A stretch of DNA of 64,000 nucleotides, taken from Sphingobium sp. (lineage in GTDB: Bacteria; Pseudomonadota; Alphaproteobacteria; Sphingomonadales; Sphingomonadaceae). The stretch covers positions 5,851 through 69,850 of the forward strand of contig JAGIAA010000010.1 in NCBI GenBank assembly GCA_017745115.1, read 5' to 3'. Made by a program: the position numbers and the translations under genes. The notes beneath the pieces were generated by a model. The model did no database searches and was not told where the DNA came from. It worked only from the letters and a program-made list of their open reading frames with translations. Shown here one piece after another: positions 46,472-55,602 of the stretch. Positions within the stretch are counted from its first letter, which is position 1; every line of letters starts with the position of its first letter.

Positions 46472-47793
46472 CTGCGAATTCAAGGGACATCACCATCATC
46501 GGCGGCGGATTCAGCGGCCTTGCCGCTGCGTTCGACCTCGTCCGCGCCGGGCACAAGGTGACGGTACTGGAAGCGGACAGCTGTGTCGGCGGTCTTGCCG
46601 GCGCCTTCGAGACGCAGGGCGAACGGCTCGACCGCTTCTACCACCACTGGTTCACCAACGATCTCGACGTCATGGGCCTGATCGCGGACCTCGGCCTGTC
46701 GGACGAGGTGGTGATCAACCCGACCAACACCGGCGTCTACTACAACCAGTCGGTGTTCAAGCTTTCGACACCGCTCGATCTGCTGAAGTTCACGCCCCTG
46801 CCCTTCATCGACCGCATCAAGCTCGGTATCCTGACGCTGCGCGCCCGCCGCGTCGCCGACTGGAAGCAGCTCGAGGGCAAGACCGCGGCGGAATGGCTGC
46901 GCAAGCTCGGTGGAGACCGCGTCTACAAGGTCATGTGGGAGCCGCTCATGCAGGGCAAGTTCGGGCCCTATGCCGAGAAGATCTCGGCGGTGTGGATCTG
47001 GAACAAGCTCAAGCTGCGTGGCGGATCGCGCGGCAAGGCGGGCGAGGAACGGCTTGCCTATTTCAAGGGCAGCTTCGCGCGGCTCGCCGAAGCCACTGCC
47101 GATGCCGTCCGCGCATCCGGCGGCGACGTGCGCGTCAATGCGTCGGTCGATCGCTTCCACCGCAAGGATGACGGCCGCTGGGTCGTCGAAGGGCCCTGGG
47201 GCGAGGTCGAGAGCGACGAGGTGATCGCAACGCCGGCGCTGCCGCTCATTGCCGACATGATCCGGGACTGGGCCTCCCCCGACTATCTCGCCGCGCTGCG
47301 CCGCATCGACTATCTCGGCAATGTCTGCCTGGTCCTGCAGCTCGACCGGTCCTTGAGCTCAACCTATTGGCTCAACGTCAATGACCCCAGCTTCCCCTAT
47401 GTCGGCGTCATCGAACACACCAATTTCGAGCGGCCGGAGACCTATGCCGGCGACCATGTCGTCTATCTCTCGAAATATCTGCCCCACACGGAGGCGCTCT
47501 ACCTGATGTCGCAGGATGAGGTGCTCGAATATTCGCTGCCCTATCTCAAGACCATGTTCCCGGCCTTCGACCGCAGCTGGATCAAGGCATTTCATGTCTG
47601 GAAGGCGCGCTGGTCGCAGCCGGTGGTGGAGAAGCACTATTCAAGCCTGATCCCGGACGAGGCGGGGCCGCTGCCGGGTCTGCACCTATGTTCCATGGCG
47701 CAGATCTATCCCGAAGACCGCGGCACCAACTATGCCATTCGTGAGGGCCGCAAGCTCGCAACGAAGCTTATCGAAAGCGCTTCTCAGGCCTGA
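46468..47793 (+). CDS. FAD-dependent amine-oxidase/UDP-galactopyranose-mutase-like oxidoreductase
   Basis: A 441-residue flavoprotein starting in an ATGA overlap with the previous stop. The FAD-binding motif is TIIGGGFSGLAAAFDLVRAG, followed by GGLAGAFE. The middle has KVMWEPLMQGKFGPYAEKIS, and the end has PEDRGTNYAIREGRKLA. Relatives occur in polysaccharide clusters and are annotated as NAD(P)/FAD-dependent oxidoreductases. The reaction is unknown; a sugar or lipid precursor is likely given the two coupled genes. Without the true start, the open frame would run back through the membrane protein gene. Confidence 0.88.
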   Translation: MTANSRDITIIGGGFSGLAAAFDLVRAGHKVTVLEADSCVGGLAGAFETQGERLDRFYHHWFTNDLDVMGLIADLGLSDEVVINPTNTGVYYNQSVFKLSTPLDLLKFTPLPFIDRIKLGILTLRARRVADWKQLEGKTAAEWLRKLGGDRVYKVMWEPLMQGKFGPYAEKISAVWIWNKLKLRGGSRGKAGEERLAYFKGSFARLAEATADAVRASGGDVRVNASVDRFHRKDDGRWVVEGPWGEVESDEVIATPALPLIADMIRDWASPDYLAALRRIDYLGNVCLVLQLDRSLSSTYWLNVNDPSFPYVGVIEHTNFERPETYAGDHVVYLSKYLPHTEALYLMSQDEVLEYSLPYLKTMFPAFDRSWIKAFHVWKARWSQPVVEKHYSSLIPDEAGPLPGLHLCSMAQIYPEDRGTNYAIREGRKLATKLIESASQA

Positions 47794-48046
47794 TTGCCAT
47801 TGGCCGCTCGTTAGCAGGAATGATGGCGGAGCACGCCCGATGAAGATGAGCAAAACGTCTGCGCTGTAGCGCTATGATCTTCCCGGTTCCTCCAAAGAGC
47901 GGAGTGTAGCGCAGCCAGGAGGCCGCACCGGTGTGATCCGGTGCTGGGCGCTTTCCAATAATGTTCGAGGAGCCCAACTGACGGCGGATTCCGAGCCGAA
48001 GGCGGAATGCCCGCTTCGAAGAGTTAGCCACGAAAACCGACGTAGC

Positions 48047-48565
48047 TCAGTCTGCTGAATGGCGGATTGCGAGGTCGTCGATCCCCCGTCGCTGCACCGT
48101 TGCAGCCAAGCGCTCATAGAGCGACGTTCGCGCCAGCGCCTGTTCGAGTCTCGCCAATGCCTCGGTCACACCGCCGGCTTCGATGTCGAGTTCTCGTGCC
48201 ACCTCGTCAAAGTCGTCCCAAAGCGGCCGCAACCGGCCGACGAGGGCCTGACCGGATGGAGAGAGGGCAAGTACCCGCCGCCGCGCGTCGCCCCGGTCCG
48301 CCTCCGCCGTTATCAAGCCGGCCCTTTCGAGCGACTGTCGCGTCTCGCTGACCGAAGCATGCGTTATCCCGAGCACATCGGCCAATTGGCTGACACTCAG
48401 CGGACCGGCGAGCGCCAGCTGGTTGATGACGCCGAACCATCGCTGTTCGAACTGGATTCCGCGCGCGGCATAAATCCGCGAGGCATCGGCATCGATCGCC
48501 GCACTCAGGCGCCGCAGGCGTGCACCGAGCGCGGCCCCGCCCATCTCCACAACATAGTCCTTCAT
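48047..48565 (-). CDS. MarR family transcriptional regulator
   Basis: A 172-residue regulator. The winged helix-turn-helix includes GPLSVSQLADVLGITHASVS and the wing DRGDARRRVLALSPSG. It is divergent from a serine hydrolase gene, with an 18-bp imperfect palindrome between them at 48595-48612. It is therefore likely to repress itself and the hydrolase until an effector binds. Confidence 0.9.
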   Translation of the reverse strand: MKDYVVEMGGAALGARLRRLSAAIDADASRIYAARGIQFEQRWFGVINQLALAGPLSVSQLADVLGITHASVSETRQSLERAGLITAEADRGDARRRVLALSPSGQALVGRLRPLWDDFDEVARELDIEAGGVTEALARLEQALARTSLYERLAATVQRRGIDDLAIRHSAD

Positions 48566-48594
48566 ATAGCTTTTTCCGTATCTCGATTGACTTA

Positions 48595-48612
48595 TATGTA
48601 GGCGCCTACCTA
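48595..48612. promoter_or_regulatory. Candidate MarR operator
   Basis: GTAGGCGCCTAC (48598-48609) is a perfect palindrome, and TA pairs at each end extend it to 18 bp with one mismatched pair. It sits 29 bp upstream of the MarR ATG and 31 bp from the hydrolase ATG, as expected for a shared operator. Confidence 0.6.
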
Positions 48613-48643
48613 ATTGGTTGCAACGACGATTCGTAGAGGCTGA

Positions 48644-50035
48644 ATGATGATTCTATCGAGACGCCATGTCTTGGCCGGTGGGCTGGCGTTCGCGAGCCTG
48701 CCGCGGCGCGCCTTCGCCGCGCAGCCGCTCACGCCCGCGGACTGGCTGTCCCGATGGCTGGACGCCTTCAATGATCCTCGCGCCGGCATCTATCCGGATT
48801 TCGTGAGGCAGAGAATCCCCAGCCTCGTCCCCTATCTCGAAGAGGATCTGGGGGTGCGGGAGGCGTCCGGTGGTTTTGTTCTTCTGCGCAGCGAGCAGAC
48901 CGGTCCCCAAGAAATCACCGCTTGGGTGCGCGACCGCAACTGGGACCGCTTCTCGCAGGTCGTGTTGTCGATCGGCGACAATTTCATAGATGATCTGTCC
49001 TTCGCTGGCGCGCCGGAGCCGCCCGGCTTCTCCATTGGACGAATGAGTGAAGCGGCGACCTTGCAAACCTTCCGCCGGAAATTGCGCGCCGAGGCGGCCA
49101 CCGGCCGTTTCTCGGGATCGGTGCTTGTCGCCAAGGGCGATCATGTCCTCCTGCGCGAGGCCTATGGCGCGCAGGACGCCGAAAACGTTCGAGCAATCAC
49201 CCCTGCCACCCGCTTCTGCATCGGCTCGGCCGGCAAGATGTTTACCGCGGTCGGCGTGCTCCAGCTCGTGCAGGCCGGTCGATTGAGCCTGACTGACACG
49301 ATCGCCATGCGCTTGCCGGAATATCCGGACACGCCGCTCGCCCGAACGGTGACGGTGCGGCAGCTGCTCACGCACAGCGGCGGGACCGGAGATTTCTTCG
49401 GCCCCGATTACGACGCGCATGCATCCGAGCTTCGCACGCCGTCCGACTTCATCCGGCGGTTCGGCCAGCGTGATCCATTGTTTCCGCCTGGCTCTCGCTG
49501 GGCCTACAGCAATTTCGGTTTCATCCTGCTCGGCGCGATCCTCGAACAGGTGACCGGCCAGAGCTGGGATGCCTGCCTGGAGCAGAGCGTCTTCCGTGTC
49601 GCCGGCATGACTGCCACCTCGGCGGTTGCGGCGGCAGGCAATACGGCCGTGCCGCTCAATGGCGCTGCACAAACGGGGTTGCGGCCGCTTCCTTACTATG
49701 TCGGCTTGCCTGCCGGCGGCGGCTATTCGACAGTCGACGACCTGCATCGTTTCGCGGTGGCACTGCAACGAGGCACCCTGCTCGATCCGGCCCATCACCG
49801 ATTGCTGACGACGCCGGCGGTTGCGGCCGGGAGCGCGCAATGGTCGCTCGGCTTGCGCATCGCTACGCGCAACGGCGAGACCTGTCACGGACATCGCGGC
49901 AGCGCTCCGGGTGTGAACGCCGACTTCGCTGTCTATCCGCGCTCGGGGTACACGATCATCGTGCTATGCAATCGCGGGCATCCGCACGCCTCGAACGCGG
50001 CTGAGTTTGTGAGTGCTCGGATGCCGCTGGCCTGA
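48644..50035 (+). CDS. Class C beta-lactamase-fold serine hydrolase, exported
   Basis: A 463-residue protein. The N-terminus SRRHVLAGGLAFASL has the twin Arg of a Tat signal. An N-terminal domain of about 110 residues precedes the catalytic domain. There the Ser-x-x-Lys motif is GSAGKMF, the YSN motif is AYSNFGFILLG, and the third box is HRGSAPG. Members include esterases, D-aminopeptidases and penicillin-binding-like proteins; true beta-lactamase activity is not implied. The divergent MarR gene likely controls it. Confidence 0.87.
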   Translation: MMILSRRHVLAGGLAFASLPRRAFAAQPLTPADWLSRWLDAFNDPRAGIYPDFVRQRIPSLVPYLEEDLGVREASGGFVLLRSEQTGPQEITAWVRDRNWDRFSQVVLSIGDNFIDDLSFAGAPEPPGFSIGRMSEAATLQTFRRKLRAEAATGRFSGSVLVAKGDHVLLREAYGAQDAENVRAITPATRFCIGSAGKMFTAVGVLQLVQAGRLSLTDTIAMRLPEYPDTPLARTVTVRQLLTHSGGTGDFFGPDYDAHASELRTPSDFIRRFGQRDPLFPPGSRWAYSNFGFILLGAILEQVTGQSWDACLEQSVFRVAGMTATSAVAAAGNTAVPLNGAAQTGLRPLPYYVGLPAGGGYSTVDDLHRFAVALQRGTLLDPAHHRLLTTPAVAAGSAQWSLGLRIATRNGETCHGHRGSAPGVNADFAVYPRSGYTIIVLCNRGHPHASNAAEFVSARMPLA

Positions 50036-50161
50036 TCTTCGTATCAACCAGATCGATATGAATGCCCTTCCGAGCATGTCCGGTTGAGTTCGCCGCGCGC
50101 GCTCTTGAACGCAACGGCCTCGACGAGGCGCTGCAGCGTTTGGGCGGGAAACGGCGGTGAC

Positions 50162-50251
50162 TGGCGGAGAGGGTGGGATTCGAACCCACGTTACGGTTGC
50201 CCGTAAACCGCATTTCGAGTGCGGCGCGTTCGACCACTCTGCCACCTCTCC
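50162..50251 (-). tRNA. tRNA-Ser (CGA anticodon)
   Basis: Read on the minus strand it starts GGAGAGG and ends CCTCTCC plus G and an encoded CCA. The anticodon stem CGCA/TGCG encloses CTCGAAA, giving CGA. A long variable arm is present, as in tRNA-Ser. Confidence 0.97.
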
Positions 50252-50387
50252 GCAGAGGAATGCCCGGCGCAACATGGCGACCGGCGGCGTGTCGAGCGGG
50301 CGCTGTTAGCCGATGATTTCCGCTTTGCCAAGCGGGGAAGCGCAGTCGAAATCTTGCGCTTCGCAATTGCGGCATTACATCACAGTC

Positions 50388-50792
50388 ATGGACCAGCCCC
50401 CAAACGGGCAGCCGCCGCGTGAGCCGGGGGTTGCCTCCGAAGCCCTTCCCACCCGATTTGCCGATGCGCCGCGGGTTTCCCACGCCCGATTCCGTCTCGG
50501 CGACAGGGTGAAACACAGCATATTTGGCTTTCGTGGCGTCGTTTTCGATGTCGATCCCGTCTTCGCCAACACCGAGGAATGGTACGAATCCAACCCGCTA
50601 CGGCCCGACCGCAACCAGCCATTCTACCATTTGCTCGCCGACAATGGCGAACAGAGCTACGTCGCTTATGTAAGCCAGCAGAACCTGGTGGCGGACGATG
50701 GGCGCGAACCGATCGACCATCCGGCGATTGCCGCGATGTTCAAGCGCCTGCCGGACGGCGACTATAAGCTCGACGCCACGCGCTGGAACTGA
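50388..50792 (+). CDS. hspQ: HspQ-type heat-shock protein (YccV family)
   Basis: A 134-residue protein from ATG 50388. The core is RFRLGDRVKHSIFGFRGVVF, DVDPVFANTEEWYES and QPFYHLLADNGEQSYVAYVS, which match HspQ. HspQ stimulates degradation of some proteins and acts as a Lon specificity factor in enterics. The N-terminal 30 residues are a Pro-rich extension relative to E. coli. The gene is single, followed by a convergent ABC permease. Confidence 0.9.
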   Translation: MDQPPNGQPPREPGVASEALPTRFADAPRVSHARFRLGDRVKHSIFGFRGVVFDVDPVFANTEEWYESNPLRPDRNQPFYHLLADNGEQSYVAYVSQQNLVADDGREPIDHPAIAAMFKRLPDGDYKLDATRWN

Positions 50793-50807
50793 ACCGCCGG
50801 GGTCCGA

Positions 50808-51650
50808 TCAGGCCTTGATCTTCCAGCCCTTCGCCAATGCCCGGTAGCAGGCGAATGCCAGCACGGCATTGAGCGCGAGCAGTCCGATCGCGCCGGTCAT
50901 GACATGCGAGTCGGCAGCCGACAGGAAGCCGTAGCGGAAGCCGGAAATCGCATAGAAGAAGGGATTGGCATGGCTGATCGCCCGGAACAGCGGCGCCAGG
51001 CGGTCGATCGAATAGAATGTGCCGGAGAGCAAGGACGCCGGCGCGACCACGAAATTGGCGATCGCCGCGGCGTGATCGAACTTCTCGGCCCAGATCGAGG
51101 TCAGGATGCCGATGAAGCTCAGCAGCGCCGAGCCCATGAGGCCGAACCAGACCACGGCCCAGAGATGCGCGGGCATGACATGGACGCCCGGCCAGAACAG
51201 CATGACGAGCCAGATCGCAGCGCCGACCATGATGGCGCGCGTCATCGACGAGGCAACCAGCGCCATGAGGAGTTCGCCGGCGGACACCGGCGGCATCAGG
51301 AAATCGACAATCGTCCCCTGCATCTTGCCGACCAGCAGCGAAAAACTCGCATTCTGGAACGCGTTCTGGATCATCGCCATCATGATGAGGCCGGGCGCCA
51401 CGAAGTCGGAGAAGGGCACGCCGAGCACCTTGAGGCCGCCGCGCCCGAGCGCGAGCGTGAAGATCACCAGATAGAGCAAGGTCGTGATCGCCGGCGCCCA
51501 GACGGTCTGGAGCTGCACCTTCATGAAACGGCGCACTTCCTTCATGTAGAGCGCACCCATGCCGGCCCAATTGATGTTGCGAATGACGCGAACGCCGGGC
51601 TCGTGCCGGATCAGGCTGGTCGCGGCGTGGGAATTGGGCTGCTCAGGCAT
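50808..51650 (-). CDS. ABC-2 type transporter permease
   Basis: A 280-residue permease with about six TM helices. Conserved ABC-2 features are YLVIFTLALG, a long FLMPPVSAGELLMALV segment and LSGTFYSIDRLAPLF near the end. The ATPase partner is not adjacent on either side, so it must be encoded elsewhere. The upstream frame to 51923 is not part of the gene; ATG 51650 gives the family N-terminus (GALYMKEVRRFMKV). Confidence 0.85.
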   Translation of the reverse strand: MPEQPNSHAATSLIRHEPGVRVIRNINWAGMGALYMKEVRRFMKVQLQTVWAPAITTLLYLVIFTLALGRGGLKVLGVPFSDFVAPGLIMMAMIQNAFQNASFSLLVGKMQGTIVDFLMPPVSAGELLMALVASSMTRAIMVGAAIWLVMLFWPGVHVMPAHLWAVVWFGLMGSALLSFIGILTSIWAEKFDHAAAIANFVVAPASLLSGTFYSIDRLAPLFRAISHANPFFYAISGFRYGFLSAADSHVMTGAIGLLALNAVLAFACYRALAKGWKIKA

Positions 51651-51807
51651 GCGTTCCCGCCTATAATTTCCAGTCTCGAGCCGCAACGGAAAACCGGTTG
51701 GCCAGCGAGCGGATCGTGGCATTGAAACGCGCCGATGCGGCATGATTTGACCTTTACCCCCCGCGACCCCATATGGCAGCCGACAGCTAGCAAGGAATTC
51801 AAGATCC

Positions 51808-52500
51808 ATGTCCTGGACAGACGAACGCATCGACCAGTTGAAGACGATGTGGGAGCGCGGCATGACCGCCAGCCAGATCGCCGACGAACTGGGCGGCGTC
51901 AGTCGCAATGCCGTCATCGGCAAGGCTCATCGCCTCGGCCTGCAAGCGCGCCCCTCGCCGGTCAAGGCAACCGACAGCACGCCCAAGGCGGCTTCCCAGC
52001 CCCGCAAGGCTGCGCCGAGCGCTGAAAGCGCCGCGCCGCGCCCGGCGCCCAAGCCCCGCGAAAAGCCCGCACCTATTCCGGTCGTCGAGGCCAAGCTGCC
52101 GCCGGCTGCCATGGAGGCCAGTGCACGCGAGGCCGTCGCGCCCGCCCAGCCCGCTCCGCCACAGCCGCGCATCGTCTCCGTCGGACCCGGCGGCTTCTTG
52201 CGCCAAGGCCCCGGCGAACTGCAGCAGCCGATTCCGCCAGCGCCGCCGCGCCGCCTGGTGCCCGCCAAGCCAAGTGCCGAGGTTGCCGACAAGACCAGCC
52301 TGCTCGATCTCAACGAGAAAATCTGCAAATGGCCGATGGGCCATCCCGGCGAGCCCGATTTCCATTTCTGCGGCGACAAGGTGAACCCCGGCTTCCCTTA
52401 TTGCGTCGAGCATTGCGGCCGCGCCTACCAGGCGCAGCTTCCGCGCGGAACGCGCCGTCCGCCCCCGCCGCTGCCCTATGGCGGGCCACGCGTCCGCTGA
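51808..52500 (+). CDS. gcrA: Cell-cycle regulator GcrA
   Basis: A 230-residue GcrA-family protein. The N-terminal SWTDERIDQLKTMWERGMTA and AVIGKAHRLGL form the DNA-binding domain that reads CcrM-methylated GANTC sites and recruits sigma-70 RNA polymerase in Caulobacter. A Pro/Ala-rich linker is followed by the C-terminal domain with KWPMGHPGEPDFHFCGDK and CVEHCGRAYQ. A terminator follows. ccrM is not in the window. Confidence 0.95.
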   Translation: MSWTDERIDQLKTMWERGMTASQIADELGGVSRNAVIGKAHRLGLQARPSPVKATDSTPKAASQPRKAAPSAESAAPRPAPKPREKPAPIPVVEAKLPPAAMEASAREAVAPAQPAPPQPRIVSVGPGGFLRQGPGELQQPIPPAPPRRLVPAKPSAEVADKTSLLDLNEKICKWPMGHPGEPDFHFCGDKVNPGFPYCVEHCGRAYQAQLPRGTRRPPPPLPYGGPRVR

Positions 52501-52518
52501 ACGCCGCCACGGTGACAG

Positions 52519-52550
52519 GAAAGCCGCCCCCAACCGGGCGGCTTTCTTTA
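52519..52550 (+). terminator. Terminator after gcrA
   Basis: GAAAGCCGCCC (52519-52529) pairs with GGGCGGCTTTC (52536-52546), followed by TTTA. This is a textbook Rho-independent terminator. Confidence 0.9.
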
Positions 52551-52637
52551 TGGCTTGCACACCAAGAAAATTCATGGCCTGTTTCGCGACTGCGAACGAA
52601 CGATCCCCCATGACCCCTGAGAGCCCGAGACTGCCCG

Positions 52638-53444
52638 ATGCCTGACGCGGACGGCCTCTATTACGAAACGCACGGATCGGCCGATGCCCCCGTGTTGATT
52701 CTGTCGCCGGGCCTGGCCGGATCGGCAGACTATTGGCGCCCAAATATCGCAGCCCTTGCCGAGCACTTCCGCGTCGTCGCCTATGATCATCGCGGCATAG
52801 GCCGCAGCGACCGCGAGCCCCCGGGGCCCACCTCGGTCGAAGCCATGGCGCAGGACGTGATCGTGCTCATGGACGCGCTACGGATCAACTATGCCCATTA
52901 TATGGGCCATGCGCTGGGCGGGCTCATCGGGCTGGAACTGGCGATGCGCGCACCGGATCGCGTGAGCCGGCTGGTGATCGTCAACGGCTGGGGCCAGCTC
53001 GATCCCTATACGGCCCGCTGCTTCGATGTGCGCCTTGCGCTGCTGCGCGGCAGCGGCCCGGAGGCCTATCTGCAGGCTCAGCCGATCTTCTTCTATCCGC
53101 CCGCCTGGACCTCGGCCAACCATCAGACGCTGGAAGCCGAGGCGAATGAGGAACTCGTGCAGTTTCCCGGCCGCGCGACGGTCGAGAAACGCATCGCGGC
53201 GTTGCGCGACTGGCATCCCGGCCCGGCATTGACCGAGATCGAGCTGCCCGTGCTGGTGTTCGCGACCGCCGACGACGCGCTCGTGCCCAGCAATGCGTCG
53301 CGAAGCCTGTGCGACCTGCTGCCACAGGGCCGCCGCATGCTCCAGGCGAGTGGCGGTCATGCCTGCAATATCACCGAGCCGGAGCAATTCGCCGCCAATG
53401 TGCTGCCATGGCTACTGGGCAAGGATGAAGGGCATGAGATCTAG
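52638..53444 (+). CDS. rutD: RutD-type alpha/beta hydrolase (aminoacrylate hydrolase), isolated
   Basis: A 268-residue alpha/beta hydrolase. The segments VNGWGQLDPYTARCFDVR, LQAQPIFFYPPAW and LQASGGHACNITEPEQF match RutD closely in order. RutD acts in pyrimidine ring breakdown. The elbow reads GHALGG, with Ala where most alpha/beta hydrolases have the nucleophile Ser; E. coli RutD also has GHALG. No other rut genes lie in the window, so it is an orphan copy. Confidence 0.85.
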   Translation: MPDADGLYYETHGSADAPVLILSPGLAGSADYWRPNIAALAEHFRVVAYDHRGIGRSDREPPGPTSVEAMAQDVIVLMDALRINYAHYMGHALGGLIGLELAMRAPDRVSRLVIVNGWGQLDPYTARCFDVRLALLRGSGPEAYLQAQPIFFYPPAWTSANHQTLEAEANEELVQFPGRATVEKRIAALRDWHPGPALTEIELPVLVFATADDALVPSNASRSLCDLLPQGRRMLQASGGHACNITEPEQFAANVLPWLLGKDEGHEI

Positions 53445-53513
53445 CGTCGGCATCTGCCGCTGACCCGACGTCTCCGCTTGCGCGGGTGACTCCCCTGCCC
53501 CTATAGCTCGGCC

Positions 53514-55493
53514 ATGTCCGACGATCTTTTTGCCGGCGGCAAGCCCGGCAGCGCCCAATCCTACGATGCATCCGCGATCGAAGTGCTGGAGGGCCTGGAG
53601 CCGGTCCGGCGGCGCCCCGGCATGTATATCGGCGGCACGGACGAGCGGGCCCTGCACCATCTCGCTTCCGAAGTGCTCGACAATGCCATGGATGAGGCCG
53701 TCGCGGGTCATGCGACGCGCATCGAGGTGACTCTGGACGCGGGCAACCGCCTGACGATCACCGACAACGGCCGCGGCATCCCGGTCGACATGCATCCCAA
53801 ATATCCGGACAAGTCAGCGCTCGAGGTCATCTTCACGATGCTCCACTCGGGCGGCAAATTCTCCGGCAAAGCCTATGAAACCTCGGGCGGCCTGCATGGC
53901 GTGGGCGTCAGCGTCGTCAATGCGCTCTCGGCGGACACGAGCGTCGAGGTGGCGCTCAATCGGGAGCTTTACCGCCAGCGCTTCTCGCGCGGGCATCCGC
54001 AAGGCCCGCTGGAGAAGATCGGCGCCGCACCCAACCGGCGCGGCACGACGGTCAGCTTCGTGCCGGACCATGAGATCTTCGGCGAGCTCACCTTCAAGCC
54101 CGCGCGGCTGCACCGGCTGGCGCGCTCCAAGGCCTATCTCTACGCCGGCGTCGAGATCCGCTGGAAATGCGATCCCTCAATCATCACCGATGATACGCCG
54201 GCCGAGGCGGTCTTCCAGTTTCCCGGCGGCCTTTCCGATCATCTCAGGGAGCAGCTTGGCACGCGCGAATGCGCGACGACCGATTTTTTCTCGGGCACGC
54301 AGGACTTCGCAGAGAGCGCCGGGCGCGTCGAATGGGCGGTCGCCTGGCCTTTGTGGTCGGACGGATCGACCAGCTGGTACTGCAACACCATTCCTACGCC
54401 CGACGGCGGCACGCATGAAGCCGGCCTCCGCGCGGCGCTGACCAAGGGCATTCGCGCATTCGGCGACCTCATCGGCCAGAAGAAGGCCAAGGATATCCAG
54501 GCCGAAGACGTCATGAACGGCGTCGAACTGATGTTGAGCGTGTTCATCCGCGAGCCGCAGTTCCAGAGCCAGACCAAGGACCGGCTGACGTCGCCCGAAG
54601 CGACCCGTCTCGTCGAAAACGCCGTGCGCGACCATTTCGACCATTTCCTTGCCGACAATATGGACCGCGGCAAGGCACTGATCGGCTATGTGCTGGAGCG
54701 CATGGACGAGCGCCTGCGCCGCAAGCAGGAAAAGGAAATCAAGCGCAAGACCGCGACCAGCGGCCGCAAACTCCGCCTGCCGGGCAAACTCACCGACTGC
54801 TCCTCCGACGATCCGGAAGGCACGGAGCTGTTCATCGTCGAGGGCGACAGCGCCGGCGGATCGGCCAAGCAGGCGCGCGACCGCAAGACGCAGGCGATCC
54901 TTCCGATCCGCGGCAAGATCCTCAACGTCGCCTCAGCAACATCCGCCAAGATATTGGCAAATCAGGAAATTGCTGATCTCATCCTGGCGATGGGCTGCGG
55001 CACGCGCAAGGACTGCAACCCCGAGAACCTGCGCTATGAGCGCATCGTCATCATGACCGATGCCGACGTGGACGGCGCCCATATCGCGACGCTGCTGATG
55101 ACCTTCTTCTTCCAGGAAATGCCGGACCTCGTCCGGCGCGGCCATCTGTATCTCGCCCAGCCGCCGCTCTATCGGCTCGTGACCGGCGGCAAGAGCATCT
55201 ACGCCGCCAATGACGAGGCGCGCATCGCGCTGCTCGAGGGCGAACTCAAGGGTAAGAAGGTCGAGGTCAGCCGCTTCAAGGGCCTGGGCGAGATGAACCC
55301 GCAGCAGCTGCGCGAGACCACAATGGATCCGAAGGTGCGCAGCCTCATCCGCGTGACTTTGCCCGCCGACTATGAAGACCGCGCCGTCGTCAAGGACCTA
55401 GTCGACCGGCTGATGGGCACCAATCCGGCCCATCGCTTCGCGTTCATCCAGGAAAATGCCGCGCAAGTCGAAGAAGAAGCTATCGACGCCTGA
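53514..55493 (+). CDS. parE: DNA topoisomerase IV subunit B
   Basis: A 659-residue ATPase subunit of topoisomerase IV. GHKL motifs are EVLDNAMDEA, DNGRGIPVD and GGLHGVGVSVVNAL. The Toprim part has EGDSAGGSAKQARDRKTQAI and DADVDGAHIATLL. IEVLEGLEPVRRRPGMYIGG is the usual ParE/GyrB start. The length and N-terminus fit ParE rather than the longer GyrB. parC is not in the window. Confidence 0.95.
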   Translation: MSDDLFAGGKPGSAQSYDASAIEVLEGLEPVRRRPGMYIGGTDERALHHLASEVLDNAMDEAVAGHATRIEVTLDAGNRLTITDNGRGIPVDMHPKYPDKSALEVIFTMLHSGGKFSGKAYETSGGLHGVGVSVVNALSADTSVEVALNRELYRQRFSRGHPQGPLEKIGAAPNRRGTTVSFVPDHEIFGELTFKPARLHRLARSKAYLYAGVEIRWKCDPSIITDDTPAEAVFQFPGGLSDHLREQLGTRECATTDFFSGTQDFAESAGRVEWAVAWPLWSDGSTSWYCNTIPTPDGGTHEAGLRAALTKGIRAFGDLIGQKKAKDIQAEDVMNGVELMLSVFIREPQFQSQTKDRLTSPEATRLVENAVRDHFDHFLADNMDRGKALIGYVLERMDERLRRKQEKEIKRKTATSGRKLRLPGKLTDCSSDDPEGTELFIVEGDSAGGSAKQARDRKTQAILPIRGKILNVASATSAKILANQEIADLILAMGCGTRKDCNPENLRYERIVIMTDADVDGAHIATLLMTFFFQEMPDLVRRGHLYLAQPPLYRLVTGGKSIYAANDEARIALLEGELKGKKVEVSRFKGLGEMNPQQLRETTMDPKVRSLIRVTLPADYEDRAVVKDLVDRLMGTNPAHRFAFIQENAAQVEEEAIDA

Positions 55494-55602
55494 GGTGCTG
55501 AAACCCCTGAGGCCCTGAAACTCTCGTGAAACCGTTCTGAAACTTGTGGTGGGCCAAATCGAGGCGTAGGCCGACACTGCTCAGCCGAGCAGGAGCAGGG
55601 TC

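Noticed and set aside
45514..47793. A 759-codon open frame read as one fused protein
   Set aside because: The first 318 codons are an out-of-frame reading of the flippase-like gene. The real FAD protein starts at 46468 in an ATGA overlap.
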